Assembly (NCBI GenBank): GCA_028455995.1
Contig: JABELC010000013.1
Location: forward strand, 310,001-374,000
Source: Scleromitrula shiraiana
Taxonomy: Eukaryota; Ascomycota; Leotiomycetes; Helotiales; Sclerotiniaceae
Reading direction: 5' to 3'
DNA length: 64,000 bases
Within the stretch, counting starts at the first letter, position 1, and the number at the start of each line of letters is the position of its first letter. This document shows positions 1 through 12,903 of this stretch, piece by piece. Position numbers and translations under genes: made by a program. Below the pieces are notes generated by a model. That model had not been told where the DNA came from, made no database searches, and saw only the letters and a program-made list of their open reading frames with translations.

Positions 1-88
1 GTTTTCTTCAAACTATATCGCACTTACATTACACTCTTTCTTTCCTTATTGATTCAAATTCCTTCTTATCATATCAAAATCAAAAATC

Positions 89-1428
89 ATGTCGCAAACA
101 AACGGAGTTGCTACCAATGGAGTCTCCAATGGAGTCTCTCACCATAACCAAGGAACTTTCCTCTTCACTGTAAGTAGAAATCTATCCCTCAGTTTATCAT
201 CGAGAAAACGCCAAAGTAGTATACTAGTACTAATTGTATAATGTTTTAGTCCGAGTCCGTAGGTGAGGGACATCCTGATAAGATCGCTGATCAAGTATCC
301 GATGCTATCCTCGATGCATGCTTGGCTGAGGACCCTCTCTCAAAGGTTGCCTGTGAAACTGCCACCAAGACTGGTATGATCATGGTTTTCGGTGAAATTA
401 CCACCAAGACCAAGCTCGACTACCAAAAGGTTATTAGAGGAGCCATCAAGGACATCGGATACGATGACTCTGCTAAAGGTTTCGATTACAAAACTTGCAA
501 CGTCTTGGTTGCCATCGAAGAACAATCCCCCGATATCGCTCAAGGTCTTCACTACGATGAGGCTCTTGAGAAGTTGGGTGCTGGTGATCAAGGTATCATG
601 TTTGGATATGCTACTGATGAGACTCCTGAATTATTCCCATTGACTCTTCAATTGGCACACAAGCTCAATGCTGCTATGTCCGCTGCTCGCAGAGACGGAA
701 GCTTGCCATGGCTCCGACCTGACACCAAGACTCAAGTTACAATTGAGTACAAGCACGATAACGGAGCTGTTGTCCCACAAAAGGTTCACACTGTTGTCGT
801 CAGTGCTCAACACGATGAGAACATCACCACCGAGAAATTAAGAAAGGAGATTTTGGAGAAGATCGTCAAGAAGGTTATCCCTGCCAAGTACTTGACTGAG
901 GAGACTATCTACCACGTATGTTATTATCATGCTTATTTCTTACTTACATCTCGCTAATTTCTTTGTCAGATTCAACCTTCAGGACTTTTCATCATTGGTG
1001 GACCACAAGGTGATGCTGGTCTTACCGGCCGAAAGATTATTGTCGACACATACGGTGGATGGGGTGCTCACGGTGGTGGAGCTTTCTCTGGAAAGGATTT
1101 CTCCAAGGTCGACAGATCTGCTGCATACCTTGCAAGATGGATCGCCAAGTCATTGGTTAATGCCAAACTTGCCCGTCGTGCACTCGTTCAACTTTCATAC
1201 GCTATCGGTGTCGCTGAGCCACTTTCAATCTTTGTTGACTCATACGGTACCTCTAGCAAGACTTCTGATGAACTCGTTGAGATCATTAACGCCAACTTTG
1301 ACTTGAGACCTGGTGTCATCGTCAAGGAACTTGATTTGGCCAAGCCAATCTACTTCAAGACTGCCAAGAACGGTCACTTCACCAGCCAAGATTTCAGCTG
1401 GGAGAAGCCCAAGACCCTCAAGTGGTAA
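89..1428 (+). CDS. SAM1: S-adenosylmethionine synthetase (methionine adenosyltransferase)
   Basis: Makes S-adenosylmethionine from methionine and ATP in the cytosol, the methyl donor for most methylation and the source for polyamine synthesis. Exons 89-169, 250-915 and 970-1428 join in frame to 401 residues, the usual eukaryotic length. Introns have GTAAGT and GTATGT donors and TTAG/CAG acceptors. Exon 2 opens with the ATP-binding SESVGEGHPDKIADQ motif; GAGDQGIMFGYATDET and the glycine-rich GGGAFSGKD loop, both family signatures, are intact. The ATG at 89 is chosen because it joins directly to the conserved core and leaves a short Asn/Gly-rich leader (MSQTNGVATNGVSNGV) as in other fungi. Intact and not unusual; the promoter lies mostly outside the window. 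Confidence 0.97.
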
Positions 1429-4060
1429 ATCAAAACATAAAGAAGCCACACACATAACATCAGTGTTGGACTCAACATCCCTCACAACCAGGATTCCCTG
1501 TATTTCTTAAGGATATCTAACGGCGCAATGATTGATGAATAGGCATGGGTCTCAACGACCTTCGGGGCCGAAATATGGCGGAGTTCTTCTTTTTTTTGAT
1601 ATCATTCACATTTTCGTTTCGCTTTTCTTGCATGCTTAGCACTGGATTTATTTTGCTTACAGCATGACAAAAGCACTTTTCAACTCTTTCTAAGGTTTTT
1701 TATGTTTCTCATATGGGCAGAAAAAGACATGAAGATAAAAGTCTTTCAACATAGACCGTAGATATGGTGGGCACGAAGCTTCTATTTTTGCGGAAAGGGG
1801 TATGGGATGGGAGGGGTTGCATACATAGCATTCGGCGTTACGGAGAACTTCAACATCTCTCAATAGTCGGAGAACTTGCATTGGAATTTACAGATGGATG
1901 GATTATAGAGATTCGACGGGGAAAATCTTTATTATTTTCGCTATTTTCACATCTGTCCGTCTGTCTTGTTTATTTAAGGATACGCAAGCTCTTGTTGCTA
2001 TTGTGCATGGAGCTGGGTGGGTTCAATCATACTGTACATCCATCACGTCAGTATCAACATCGATATCAACTTACTTTAGGAATGATTTGATTTGATTTGG
2101 CTCGGGGTACCAGTTTTTTTTTCTTTTTTTAGATAGGAATTTAATTTACATATTTTCCTCTCTACCTTTTGTTCGATATCTTGGATCTAGATATTCATAG
2201 ATACTAATTGTGTTGATGTGACGTGATATGATGTGTGTGATACAATATTATATTATATCACATGTATGATGTGATTCCAAGTGGCGGTGGTATCATCATG
2301 CACGTCGACTGATATATTAATCCAAGGAATTTTTTTTTTTTTTTCCGGGTTTTTAAACATTCTGCATGGCTTTTTTTTTTCTTGTGAATAGTGAATAGTG
2401 GATGGTTTGGAATCTTTCTCTTTTTTATCTTTTTTTTTTCCTTTTTTGGGTGGAAGGGGGGGGGGGGGTTTGTTTTTTTTTTGGTTTTTTTTTTTGAAGG
2501 GGGGGGACGCTTGCCCTTTGTTTGGGTCTTGCTATTGTTTGATTTTTTTTCTTTCTTTCGTGGGGGTTTTTAGGTTTTTTTCATGGGGGTTTTTATGATG
2601 GGGGTGCGGTGGATTGATTGTTCGATGGAAATAGATTTGTGTTTGTTTGTTTGTTTGTTGTGTCTGGATTTCTTGAGTTGGATGGATGGATGGATGGGCG
2701 CTGTAGTATGGTGTGTAAGTGTGTGGGTTAGTGAGTGGTGAGTGAATGGTATTAGGGGATGAGGAAGGGTATGAGGATAGATTAGAGAGGAAGATGGAGA
2801 CAAGGAAGTGGCGTGGTTTAGATTAGGATTAGGGTCGAGATTGAGATGAGGATTGCGTAATATAGATGGCGATGATGTTGATATTGTTAACACCCAAGCT
2901 CTAGATATTGAGAACATCTACTGTTGAGTATCACGACATGTCGAGATCTAGGAACGAGTGGGTGGGTGAATAGGTGAGGTGTCAATTGTTGAGATCGATG
3001 GATGCATGGGGTGCTGAATTAGCTCATATGTATGTGAATTGTGTGATTGGGGTTTTGTGTTACCGTGATGCTGGAAGGGGAAATGGGGGAGTTGATGCTT
3101 GGGGTTGAGATTGAGATTGGGAGGTTGGGTTTGGGGATGTGCTGGGAGAGAAAGAGGAAGGGAACGGGGAGGAGGAATCGATATTATGGGTGTTTTGGTG
3201 TTTGGGGTTTGTGTGGCAGGTCGAGGATGGGGTGGAATGTGATAAGAAAGTATGGTATGGAGTAGAGTGGATGAAAGTTAGATTTTGTGGTGGGATGGAT
3301 ATTAGTGAGAATGGACATTTACTTAAAGTCTTGAAGTATCAAGATAATGAGTACATAGTGGTCTTTCAATCATTTGATCAGCTGTGGTAGTTCTACAGAA
3401 CAAATGTGCGATATCCTGTTAATCTTATTATTAACTTTACGTGAATGAACAACTTGTTCATTGAATACTAATGCACAGAGTATTCATCCACCCATCGTCC
3501 CCCATATATACATGTATCCGGCCTCTGAGTGTGTAGTCTTGCTATCCTCACTCACATCTCAATAGCTAGATATCATGGCAATAGTTTGGCATGATGGAAT
3601 GATAACTTAAGGTTACGAGTTACCCATTGTTACAGCGGCTCTTAGTAATGCCATTGATGATCGTGAAAGAAAGCTTTTAGTTGAGAAAACTTGGAAGCGA
3701 GAACATAGCGATGTGTGGTTACTTACGAGGTAGCAAGATCTGTCAGTGGTAGTTAAGTTAAGTTAAACAATAGCTGAATATATTCTTCCATATACATACA
3801 CCTGAACGATATACTGTCTATAAACAATCATAATTTACTTGATCTGCGGTGTTCTATTATTTTGTTTGAGGCGGTATCTTTTATTTATTGATTCGTTCGA
3901 AAGAATTATTTAAATGGCTGGTCAATTGTCCAAGAATGAATTAAAAAGGAGAAAGTTAAAATGTCTAAACATGTCGCCTATTTCTCCTACATAAAGCACG
4001 TTCTACCTTGTCATCAAGGAACTAAAAGACGGCAATCCATCCACTGAATATCAAATCTTC
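1429..4060. other. intergenic, low-complexity, no gene seen
   Basis: The 3' flank of the SAM synthetase gene is followed by T-rich and G-rich homopolymer runs (about 2330-2600), then G/T-rich DNA full of GATG and GTGTG steps to about 3260. Open frames here are low-complexity and lack domains. A 19 bp palindrome lies at 3444-3462. No RNA gene was recognised. Confidence 0.7.
3444..3462. repeat. 19 bp perfect interrupted palindrome
   Basis: AATGAACAA and TTGTTCATT are exact reverse complements around a single central C. It sits in intergenic DNA about 2 kb beyond the start of the broken monooxygenase's 3' end and could be a binding site for a dimeric regulator, but nothing ties it to a particular factor. 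Confidence 0.5.
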
Positions 4061-5510
4061 TCACTCTTTAGGCGCACCCCTTTCCGCACCAAGAAATCCA
4101 TCCATAACAGAAATAGCCTCAGCCTTATGCGTCTTCATATCAAGCGCAAAAATAAACTCCCACCTCTCCCTAAGACTCTCAACCAACTTCTCAGTATCCA
4201 ATCCAATCTCAGGTGCACTTCCACACATAATAACTCTAGTTCTCTGACTCGAAATTACCACCTTTTGAGCTCGAGGTCTTCTTACTGCATCGTACGCTTT
4301 CAGCGCAGCTGAAATTTGAGAAGAGTCTATAATATTCGAAAGGAGTGTCGAGAGAACCATAGCATCTTCACCGGCTTGGCCGGCGCCGGATCCTTGCCAG
4401 GGTGTCATGGCGTGCACGGCATCGCCCATGATGCAGACGGGTCCTTTTACGTAGGTTGGGGTAGAGGGATAATGGTATTCGGCGAATGCGATTGGGATTG
4501 AATTTTCTAGTAGGAGCTCTATCACACCGCTCATTATTGGGCCTTCTTTCCATGTAGCGAATGTTTGTTCTAGTTTGTTTCTGTCTATTAGTTCTTTTCC
4601 ATGTGTGACGGTCGTTCCATTCGTTGTTTTTGCCAGCGAAAACGGCTGCTACGCACTTGGGGCTGGTTTAGCAGAGATAGATAGTTCTGTATGTATGGAA
4701 TTTGAAATGGCGAATATTTGATGAACATACCTGCACAGTATTGCCATTGTCAAGAACATCGTGCATCATAAACCCCCCATCGTCAATCCATCCATACTGT
4801 CTATTCTCGGCAAAATATTCCTCTCCCAGAAGTTCTTTCGCCCTCTCAAACGGAACCAGAGACCGATAATTCCAAAACCAGCCGAATTCCGCATTAGATT
4901 CTGGATTTGAGTCGCCTAGTATATATTTTCGCACATAACTATGGATACCATCGGCATACTCCTCGGATCCGTCCTCGAAAGAGAGGAGGATCCCCCCTTT
5001 TTCGTCCTCCTCGGAATCTAGGATCTTGACGAGTTTTTTGTCCACGTGCATGGATTCGCTAGAAACGAGTTTGAGAAGCTCGTGTAAGAATGCTGCGTGA
5101 TACACAACTAATGTATCCCCGATGGTGAATTCAAGGAGCATTTTCCCGGCATTTTCACACCTGATGCCTAGAGAGTTCCAAAAGATCAGCCTGACTTCGT
5201 ATAAGATTACTCTATTTTCAGGACAGTATTCAAGATAAAAACATACATTCATCTGACGCGTCGAGTGCCTTTCCACAGCTCCAGCTCTCTCAAGCGCATT
5301 TCTAGCCTCGGGACCAATCTCCACGAGTGTCATTTGAGTATTAATCGAAATGCCGACTGCGGCTCCGCGCTCCGAAAATTGTCCAGAGGATTCGTAGATG
5401 GGAACTGAGAGATGGGCATGTTTCTATAACGCATAGGCGAGTGTGGCGCCCGCTAATCCTCCGCCTGAAATGGCGACTCGGAGGCGTTTTTTGGATGGGG
5501 AGGTTTCCAT
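4061..5510 (-). pseudogene. decayed FAD-dependent monooxygenase (salicylate hydroxylase-like)
   Basis: Family members hydroxylate aromatic compounds using FAD and NAD(P)H. The frame from ATG 5510 gives METSPSKKRLRVAIS and the dinucleotide-binding GGGLAG, then an in-frame TAG at codon 29 (5426-5424); homology continues in the same frame past it (IYESSGQFSERGAAVGI). The probable first intron (5246-5168, 79 nt, GTATGT...CTCTAG) leaves the next exon out of frame by two bases. Near 4950 the DG motif region reads YADGIHSYVRKYIL, lacking the few residues that normally precede ADG, which suggests a small in-frame deletion. A second intron (4740-4656) splices well, but a one-base shift in an A-run near 4591-4605 separates it from the C-terminal part (from ATG 4534), where the FAD-ribose motif IMGDAVHAMTPWQGSGAG is intact. 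Several independent lesions make one sequencing error an unlikely explanation. Substrate unknown. Confidence 0.8.
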
Positions 5511-8500
5511 TTTCGGTTCTAATTGGGGTTGTGGTTGGGCAGGTTGGTGGTGCTGAGATGAGAGGATAAATGTGCATTTAAATTAGTAGATACATGTGGA
5601 AGCGAATCACTAGAGAAGCAGTTGGATTTGATAACAGTTGTATTCACATCGACACCGACATACGTTATCTTGTTTGTTTATGAACTGCATGATACTATCT
5701 ATCAATTGAACAAGGATTCTGCATAATAGCAATTGATGGATATGGTTAGTTGGAAACAAGTCCTTAGAGTGAAAATTTATGGTGGGAGGACAAGTAAGTA
5801 ACTAAAACCTCGACATCTAATTCGACCATGCTTGTGTATAACCGTTCGATGATAGTATATCCTGTTTATCTACTATAGTCAAACTCATATATTCAAAGAC
5901 CTTGGGAGTAAAACCGAATTTGCATTGTTCGTTAGTATGTGCATTAAAGCTCTCTAATTAGTTAGTAATTTGAGGAAGTTAACAGTACTGATATAGTGTC
6001 AGCCAATATTGAATAGTTTTGATGAGGATAATTATCAATATATGAGCGTAAGATACTCTGGCAGCTAGTTCTTCCTATATGGGGTAAGTAGGACCTTTGC
6101 CAGAAGATATATTAAGATAATGGTGATCTTTAGGTAGGGAAACTGATCCTGTTAGCAATGAACTACGGATGTAGATATACTCAAAGAAACTCGAAGGACA
6201 GCGGAGTTGCAAAGTGCATTTTTTTATTTGTGATGACACCGCGGATAAGACTGAGTTCGGGGATGAAAGAAGAGATGTGTATCAGCAAGTTCTATTTGTT
6301 CCAAGCTAGGCATATAGCAACTATGCAGCTGCTATCATGGATAATGAGGCTTCATCATGTCCAAGTTCCAGGTTCCCATAATCACTGGCATCACTATCAG
6401 TTCCAGTCCACGCTGAATTCCATCGTTTCTTTCTCTTTGTTTGTTTATTATCCACCATATTCCTCTTCATGACCTCCACTATATTACTGATTCTAATGTC
6501 CCTAAACTAATCCTCTTGGAAACAAAACGAACGGAGAACTATGCCCAAGTTTCTTTACCCTATCACGATTAGAACTGGTTTAACTACTTTCCAATCAGAA
6601 CTCAATACCGTCAGAACAAGCTCAATTTTCCAGCCCTCTCACAGAATCAACAGCAACAGAACCCCATACAATTATAGAAGTGCTCGCGAGACCTCACATC
6701 TTCAACACTCACCAACCTATTTATGCATATATCATCAGGAGACTAGCCATTACGACTATCGAGAACAGAATTACATAGCTTGAGTACCTGGCTACTATGA
6801 AGACTTTTTACCGAGGTCTACTCTACCATCCATCTCTTTATACAAACGCGAAGAAAGTGTATTCTTCATAGATACACGATAATTACCTGTTTTCTAAAGC
6901 CATTGATTGTACTTTTGTATTATCATTGTTTCCTCTGAAACTAAGCCTTTGGACTTGGTATACTGTGATATTCTCCTTAGTTAAACTCTATTAGACACTA
7001 AGACTTAGACCTAGACCTAGATCTAGATTTGGATTTGGATTGAAGTTCATATCTCACTTGCTGCATATCTTCCCTTGCACCGTATCCGATCATACTATCT
7101 ACCTGTCATAACTCTTCGTGCGTGATAGTACTATCATAATGTATATATTGACGACATTGTAAGTTTTCAACTGCGGATAATTCGACATTGTAATTACTAT
7201 CGGAGAGAAAATCACTCATCATTTAGATTCTCTCATTTGTCAAAAGGTCGGGTATCGCAATATCGAAACATATGTTTAATTCCTGACGTATAGTTTCCAT
7301 TATCGTTATAGGTATCTGTCGGGTCAAGATTACTGGAATACCTCTATAAAGGTTCACAATGAGATATTTCGTTCTTTGAAGTATTGGACAACTGGTATAT
7401 ATATGATTGTATAAGATAGAGCTGAAGGCTATCAGCCATTTTAATCTCTACTATCTTGACAAGACTAAAACTGTGGAGAACAAAGATACAAACGAAGAGA
7501 TCTAAGGTTCGAATATGCATGCAAATGTTCCTTTTCTTCCTCCTTCCTTCCTCTCCTCCTGCGTGCGCTATTTCCGCCATATCATAACGTCAAAGTTCAC
7601 GGGCTGGCTGCATAGAAAAAGAACTCGCAGAATCATAAGAAACCATGTAATAACCAATTCCACTCTCCAGTGTTAGTTCACTTTTTACGTGTATCAAATT
7701 AGGGGCTGATTAACAGTGGGAATGATATGTATGTATAATACTATACTATGGAGTCCGATAGTGGAAAATACTTCATACACGCAGAAACTTCTGCCATCGA
7801 TCCATTGTAGGCTCCATTTATTCTATGCTGAAAGAAGAAAACCAAGCACATGCAGACAGATTGCATATATACTGTATACATACGTTGACACTCAATCACT
7901 GAAACTCAGGCTCGCCACTTGGAAGATCTACAAGTATAGTATGAGGGTATGTATGCACTCTACAATAGTGGATTTATCTTAATTAATCTTCGATATTTGA
8001 TATTATTCTCGATATTATGACCAAAGGAACAAGGAGTAAGATCGGGAAGGAGATTTGTTGTTCTCGTGATATTCTTGTTCCCATTCTATGTGAAAATTAT
8101 GCTTGGTATGTGGATGTCTAGGAGCACGTATCATGTAGCGATCCTCATACAATGGACAAAATACCAGTTGATTGAACGTCGATCGGTTGGCCGGTCGGCT
8201 GTAGGAAGAGGACCCATCTCAAATGGATGATGAGTGAAAGTGGACTTGTACAGTACATACATATGTATGGAAAGAATGTACAAAGAAAATCTAACTGAAT
8301 GGAGGTGGAGTTAATTGTGACAGCTTGTCTTGCCTTGCCTTGTCAACCAGGGTCATGAAATCCCTAGTACCTTACTAGATTCTCAAAGATTTCCATATAA
8401 GGTGGGTGAGCTCCGATGTGGAATTCTATATATAACCTTGGAATGCAAATGTGATATCGATAGTGGATAACCAACAACTACCTTGTAGTTGTGGGTAGCG

Positions 8501-9492
8501 GAGAAAACATTGTTTGCGTACGATTTGTTACATATCGAGCTTTGGAGGGAAAAAGCCCCGATAGACTTGGGGGGGGAGAGGGGGGCTCAGTGGGGGGTCC
8601 TTGAGCGTGTAAAACTGTATGGGAACAAGCGGGGCAACAAATGCAGCTTGCACATTTTGCTCAAGCAGAAATTTTTTGACTTTTTGGCGGGAAGGGTGTT
8701 GGGATTGAAAATTTGAGACTGATGTTGGAAATTGGAATTGAAGCGGACTAACGAATATTGAATTAGATGAAAAGGATTAATGAGATCGTGAAAAGAGTAC
8801 ATAATCAATCAATAGATCGATCCTCGTAGATTTTCATCACATGAGGATATACATACGGTCGTGTAATGATATCGATGAGTCTACGATCGACATTGAGATA
8901 GCTTCGGCGCGTAAGATGCGTTATGTATGTTGGTAACCACTGACCACGCATTTCTTGCTAGGGTATGCGATCTCTTGAGAGAATTGATGACGAGAACCTC
9001 GGAACAATTCGCCGTATTCATTTAATTTTGGAAGCTTTGCAGTGATGTGATGTGAAGGACAGAACCGCGATCCGGAAGCGCTGAGCTTTATTGAATTTTG
9101 AAGATATTTTTGGAGCCATTCTTCAAGACAATACTCGTATACTGTACGTACATTTACCGTAGGGTACCAACAAAATCAGACCAGGAAAGGTCAATAAATG
9201 GATAAAAGACTTTTTCCGTGACTGAAAATCCGAAAATATGCTTTACAAGCTTCCATTGAAGAATGAGAGTTTGATGAGGGTGTTAAACCAACCAACAAAT
9301 CTGTATAGGAAAGTAATATAATTGGATATATTTTTGATTAAGCGGTGAGAGAACATGCAATGGCTAAGTGCTTGCATGATGCATGCATTATGCAAGGGCC
9401 AGCAGTCAGTTTGCTGTGATTTGATTATGTATGAAGAGGCTCGTGTTCTGCATATGTACCTAGTAAATATGTATATTTTGTTCCTAGATTGT
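5511..9492. other. long intergenic stretch, no gene seen
   Basis: About 4 kb upstream of the broken monooxygenase. Short open frames (for example 6541-6783, 7716-7982, 8489-8716) show no domain, no splice partners and no coding-like codon pattern. Small direct repeats such as CTTGC CTTGC CTTG near 8330 occur. A near-perfect palindrome lies at 9371-9396. Confidence 0.65.
9371..9396. repeat. 26 bp near-perfect palindrome
   Basis: CTTGCATGATGCA pairs with TGCATTATGCAAG with a single mismatched pair. It lies about 100 bp to the left of the fold-back element and is not part of its terminal repeats. Confidence 0.5.
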
Positions 9493-10027
9493 ATTAATCG
9501 TCGGACTTCGCTTAATCTCCATAAAAAGACTTCATCTTTTCGTCAATATAACTTGCAAAATCATGACATTTTTAGCAATTAAATTATCTTTATTAAAATT
9601 TATATATATTTTATTGAGTAAATTAAGTATTTTAAATGAAAATTAATTTTTTTTAGAAAAAAATTTCAAGTTTGATATTTAATTTTGATAATAATACTAG
9701 TAATAAAATTAATTTTTATTACTACTAGTACTAGTATTACTATAATGATTTTTAACAAGTTTCAAACTTGCTTGAAGTTATCCAAAATTTATAATTTTAT
9801 GTTCAAGTTACTACTAGAGTACTAGTACTAGTATTTTGATAGATAATTTATTAAAATTTAAATAATTTTTAATTACTTTATACTAGTATAAGATTTTATT
9901 TAAATTTTTAATATTCAAAAAAAAAACAACTTTTTTGTCATAAACATCTTGCTTCAAGTTAGTAAGTAGTACATTAATGAAAAGACGAAGTCCTTTTATG
10001 GAAGTTAAGCGAAGTCCGACGATTAAT
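9493..10027. mobile_element. MITE-like fold-back element with 49 bp terminal inverted repeats
   Basis: The left end (9493-9541) begins ATTAATCGTCGGACTTCGC and the right end (10027-9979, read in reverse) begins with the same bases. The first 23 positions are identical and about 45 of 49 match overall. The interior is extremely AT-rich and contains further fold-back segments (around ACTAGTAATAAAATTAA and CAAGTTTCAAACTTG). There is no open frame of useful length, so the element is non-autonomous. The outermost ATTAAT is itself a palindrome, so the target duplication cannot be told apart from the repeat end; TA (Tc1/mariner style), TTAA or ATTAAT would all fit. No second copy was seen in the window. 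Confidence 0.85.
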
Positions 10028-11970
10028 AAGTAAGATGAGATGATTTAAGTTAGGAACCGACACACATCTAGATAAAGATTATGTACGTAATGTAACCATT
10101 GCATGATGCTAATGTCGAATAGAGTAAATGCAAACGCGTTGAAATCCTTCAAGCTGGGTATCTACTAGTCATTATGTCGAACTTCTTATGGTAGTACCCG
10201 AAGCTCGAAGTACCCAGGTAGCATTCAGTTGTTGCCCAATGGCGGCAAGATTGATAAGGAAATCAGTCATAGATGGTCATAGATGGCTTTGCTGGTCAAT
10301 AGTCCGATCTTAATTCGAGATGCGCTGGTGTTTCGAACTTTCGGTTTGAGACCCGAGAGTAAGGTTATGGCGTAGAGCTTGGGGATAGCTACTTAATACT
10401 AGTAGATCATTATTCCATTTACTGCAGTGAGAACTTTGTAATACTTTTGAGTTTGTACTCGGTGAGAAGATGGTTTGATGAGTTTCTGAGCCGTCTTGTT
10501 GTAGTGGTGGTGCACGATCAGATGGTGGTGAAAGAATTCGTATCCGATCTGATTCCGTATAAATCACCACTAAACGCGGAAAGCGAAGAAAGCGAAGAAG
10601 CAATACACAGTAGATAGACATCATGATCCTCTTTGCGGAGAAGATTACTCTAAATTGAAATGAATTATCTTGAGATGTAGGATTTTAATGTCATACGAGA
10701 TCAAACAAGAAGGATGAGACGGGTTGTTGCACTGGATGAGGGGAAGATATAGTTGGACTTTGGCGGGGGGGGGGAGGTCACGTTCAAATACTCCGAAAAA
10801 CTTAAAAAAGACTTTCTCGGGGCTGTCACCAGATTCGATTTGAGTTTGATAGAGGAGTAGTAGAAAGCTTAAAAAATGATTGATTATTATGTTTCTTTTT
10901 TATTGTTCTGGATATGTGAAACAATGAAGAATCGAATATCCAATAATTCAAGGATCTCTCGCCCGAAGATGACTCTTTTCTTTTCAATAGTCTCATATAC
11001 ATTCAAAATATTACTACAGTTGATGAGGTAGTGGACGGGCTGATATTACACATTTTCGATATCATGATTGCCATGTGCGAACCGTATATTACCTAGAGGA
11101 TTTGGGGCTGCCACGACTGTGTACGATTCAGTGTTGTATCCCCCTCTTCAAATCGGACTTTCTTCATTTCAAGGTTCCTCAGTAGCATGGAAGTTCAAAC
11201 GGTTTTTTATAGATCATAATTTATTTTGACGGGGGTCGTTACAGCTTCTTCAGAATTTCGGTTCTACAAAAGTTATGATATGAAGATCACCATCATGCGA
11301 TGATGTTTAGTAGATTGCATAAAAAAAGGGGATCTTGGTTTTTTGAAACATTTCTTCACTTATCCAGTTAGAAGAAAGAAGAAGTAGCCAAGATGAGAAA
11401 CAGAATCTATTCAGCAATAATCTGTCAGGTACCAATCCATCTGACTGTTCCCGTACCACCAAAATACAACTCGCAACGAGATAAGTCATGCATATTGCAC
11501 GTTTCCGTGTGATGTCTCCTGCAGCTGAGGAAGAAAACCAGATTATTCTTCAAAAAAAATATAGTCCATATAATCTTCCAGATGATATATCCGAAATCTG
11601 CAGATCAGGACATTTATTGCTATCATCCAATTGAAGATCCAGGTCAAGAATATAGATTGCCCATGGATAACACCATTCAAGTAGCCCCGGGTAGGTATAA
11701 TACAAATTCAAGCCATCTTATACAAGATCATCAACCACGAGGAATGAGTTTCAGGCTACAACCTAGTAGTTTGTCAGATCAATCAATCGTTCATACTCTT
11801 ACCGCGACTCATTATTCGATACACGACTCAAATTCATGAAATTTACTACATACTAATTTTCAAAGAATGACTTTTTTGTTTGGTTGTCCCGTCTATAGTG
11901 AATGCGCTACTGTACCTTTCCTCACCGCTTCGGTGGTCTAAGAGCCCTGAAGCTCTTTTCCGGCAATAAA

Positions 11971-12000
11971 AGTACAGTACAGTACAGTACAGTACAGTAG
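11971..12000. repeat. (AGTAC)6 microsatellite
   Basis: Six tandem copies of AGTAC, the last one ending in a variant base (AGTAG). A small hairpin (AAGAGC, six-base loop, GCTCTT) lies just before it at about 11940-11958. Confidence 0.85.
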
Positions 12001-12868
12001 ATATATATGATTTTTGAGGCTTGATTCATATTCCACTCCCCAAGAAATTTCTTCATACAAATTGATGACTGTATGATTACTTGATCCGTCTTGACTCTTA
12101 CTTGATTCTTCATTTCATCCTTATGTAGATATATGTGCAGTATGATCTATCGCTTCTTGTCCCTCCCTCTAGATAATACCAACATTTTTCGACGACCTAT
12201 CCTTTCCTATCCTTTCTATTCTACCCCTCAATTTAATTTCTCCGCCACAGTTTCTTGTACCCATATATCTGTGCGTGTCTTTATAGCGCGGCCAACGTGA
12301 AAATCCAGAAAAGATCAGAGGAGTTCGTTCGAATCCATCAACTCCACTTCATTCGGCACGTTTCTGCACAAACTTGAATGATTTAAGACTAGTATTCATA
12401 TATCAGATATCCTTGGTAATCGATTTCATCCACCGAAAAGTCCATTTTCCCTCATACAGTACAAGCATTGTACAACCCTGACCAATAACCCTTGCTCATG
12501 TCATGTCACCGTCCTTTTCCTTGCGAGGCAATGGCGTCAAATAATCATGGCAATTTTTTATTCGTTGTCAGTGAATTATTTGAATTATTTTGAATTATTA
12601 GTTTCCGAGGTTTTAAGACCCAAATCGTAACCACATTGATAATCAACCAGTCAATTTGCTTCAAACTTTTGTTGGTTCTGGGGACCTACTGTATCAAGAA
12701 ATCAGAACCTTCAAATTCTTCTAAAAACAATAATTACCCCTGGGTCTTGTTATTCTTTGACCGCTCAAAGGCGGAAGAGAAACAAGGATCTAGCTTTTTT
12801 GATCTTCTATACTTCTGCACTTCTGCACCTTGCACACCCTTCTTTTGTTTCTGATGATACCATCTAGT

Positions 12869-12903
12869 ACCCATCCATCCACCCATCCATCCACCCATCC
12901 ATC
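12869..12903. repeat. ACCCATCCATCC tandem repeat, about three copies
   Basis: A 12 bp unit repeated nearly three times, with an internal CATC period. It lies in the upstream region of the gene at 13354 and shows no coding role. Confidence 0.8.

Noticed and set aside
2570..2917. 115-codon minus-strand frame rich in Pro, Thr, His
   Set aside because: Created by low-complexity GATG/GTGTG DNA; no conserved segment.
6541..6783. 80-codon frame, plus strand
   Set aside because: No domain, no signal and no context; expected by chance in a 4 kb gap.
11582..11839. 85-codon frame starting MIYPKSADQDIYCYHP
   Set aside because: Amino acid mix is plausible and a GTAGGT lies inside, but no family, second exon or conserved end could be found.
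12321..12336. GTTCGAATCC, like a tRNA B-box
   Set aside because: The flanking bases do not pair into a T-arm and no acceptor stem or anticodon arm is found around it.
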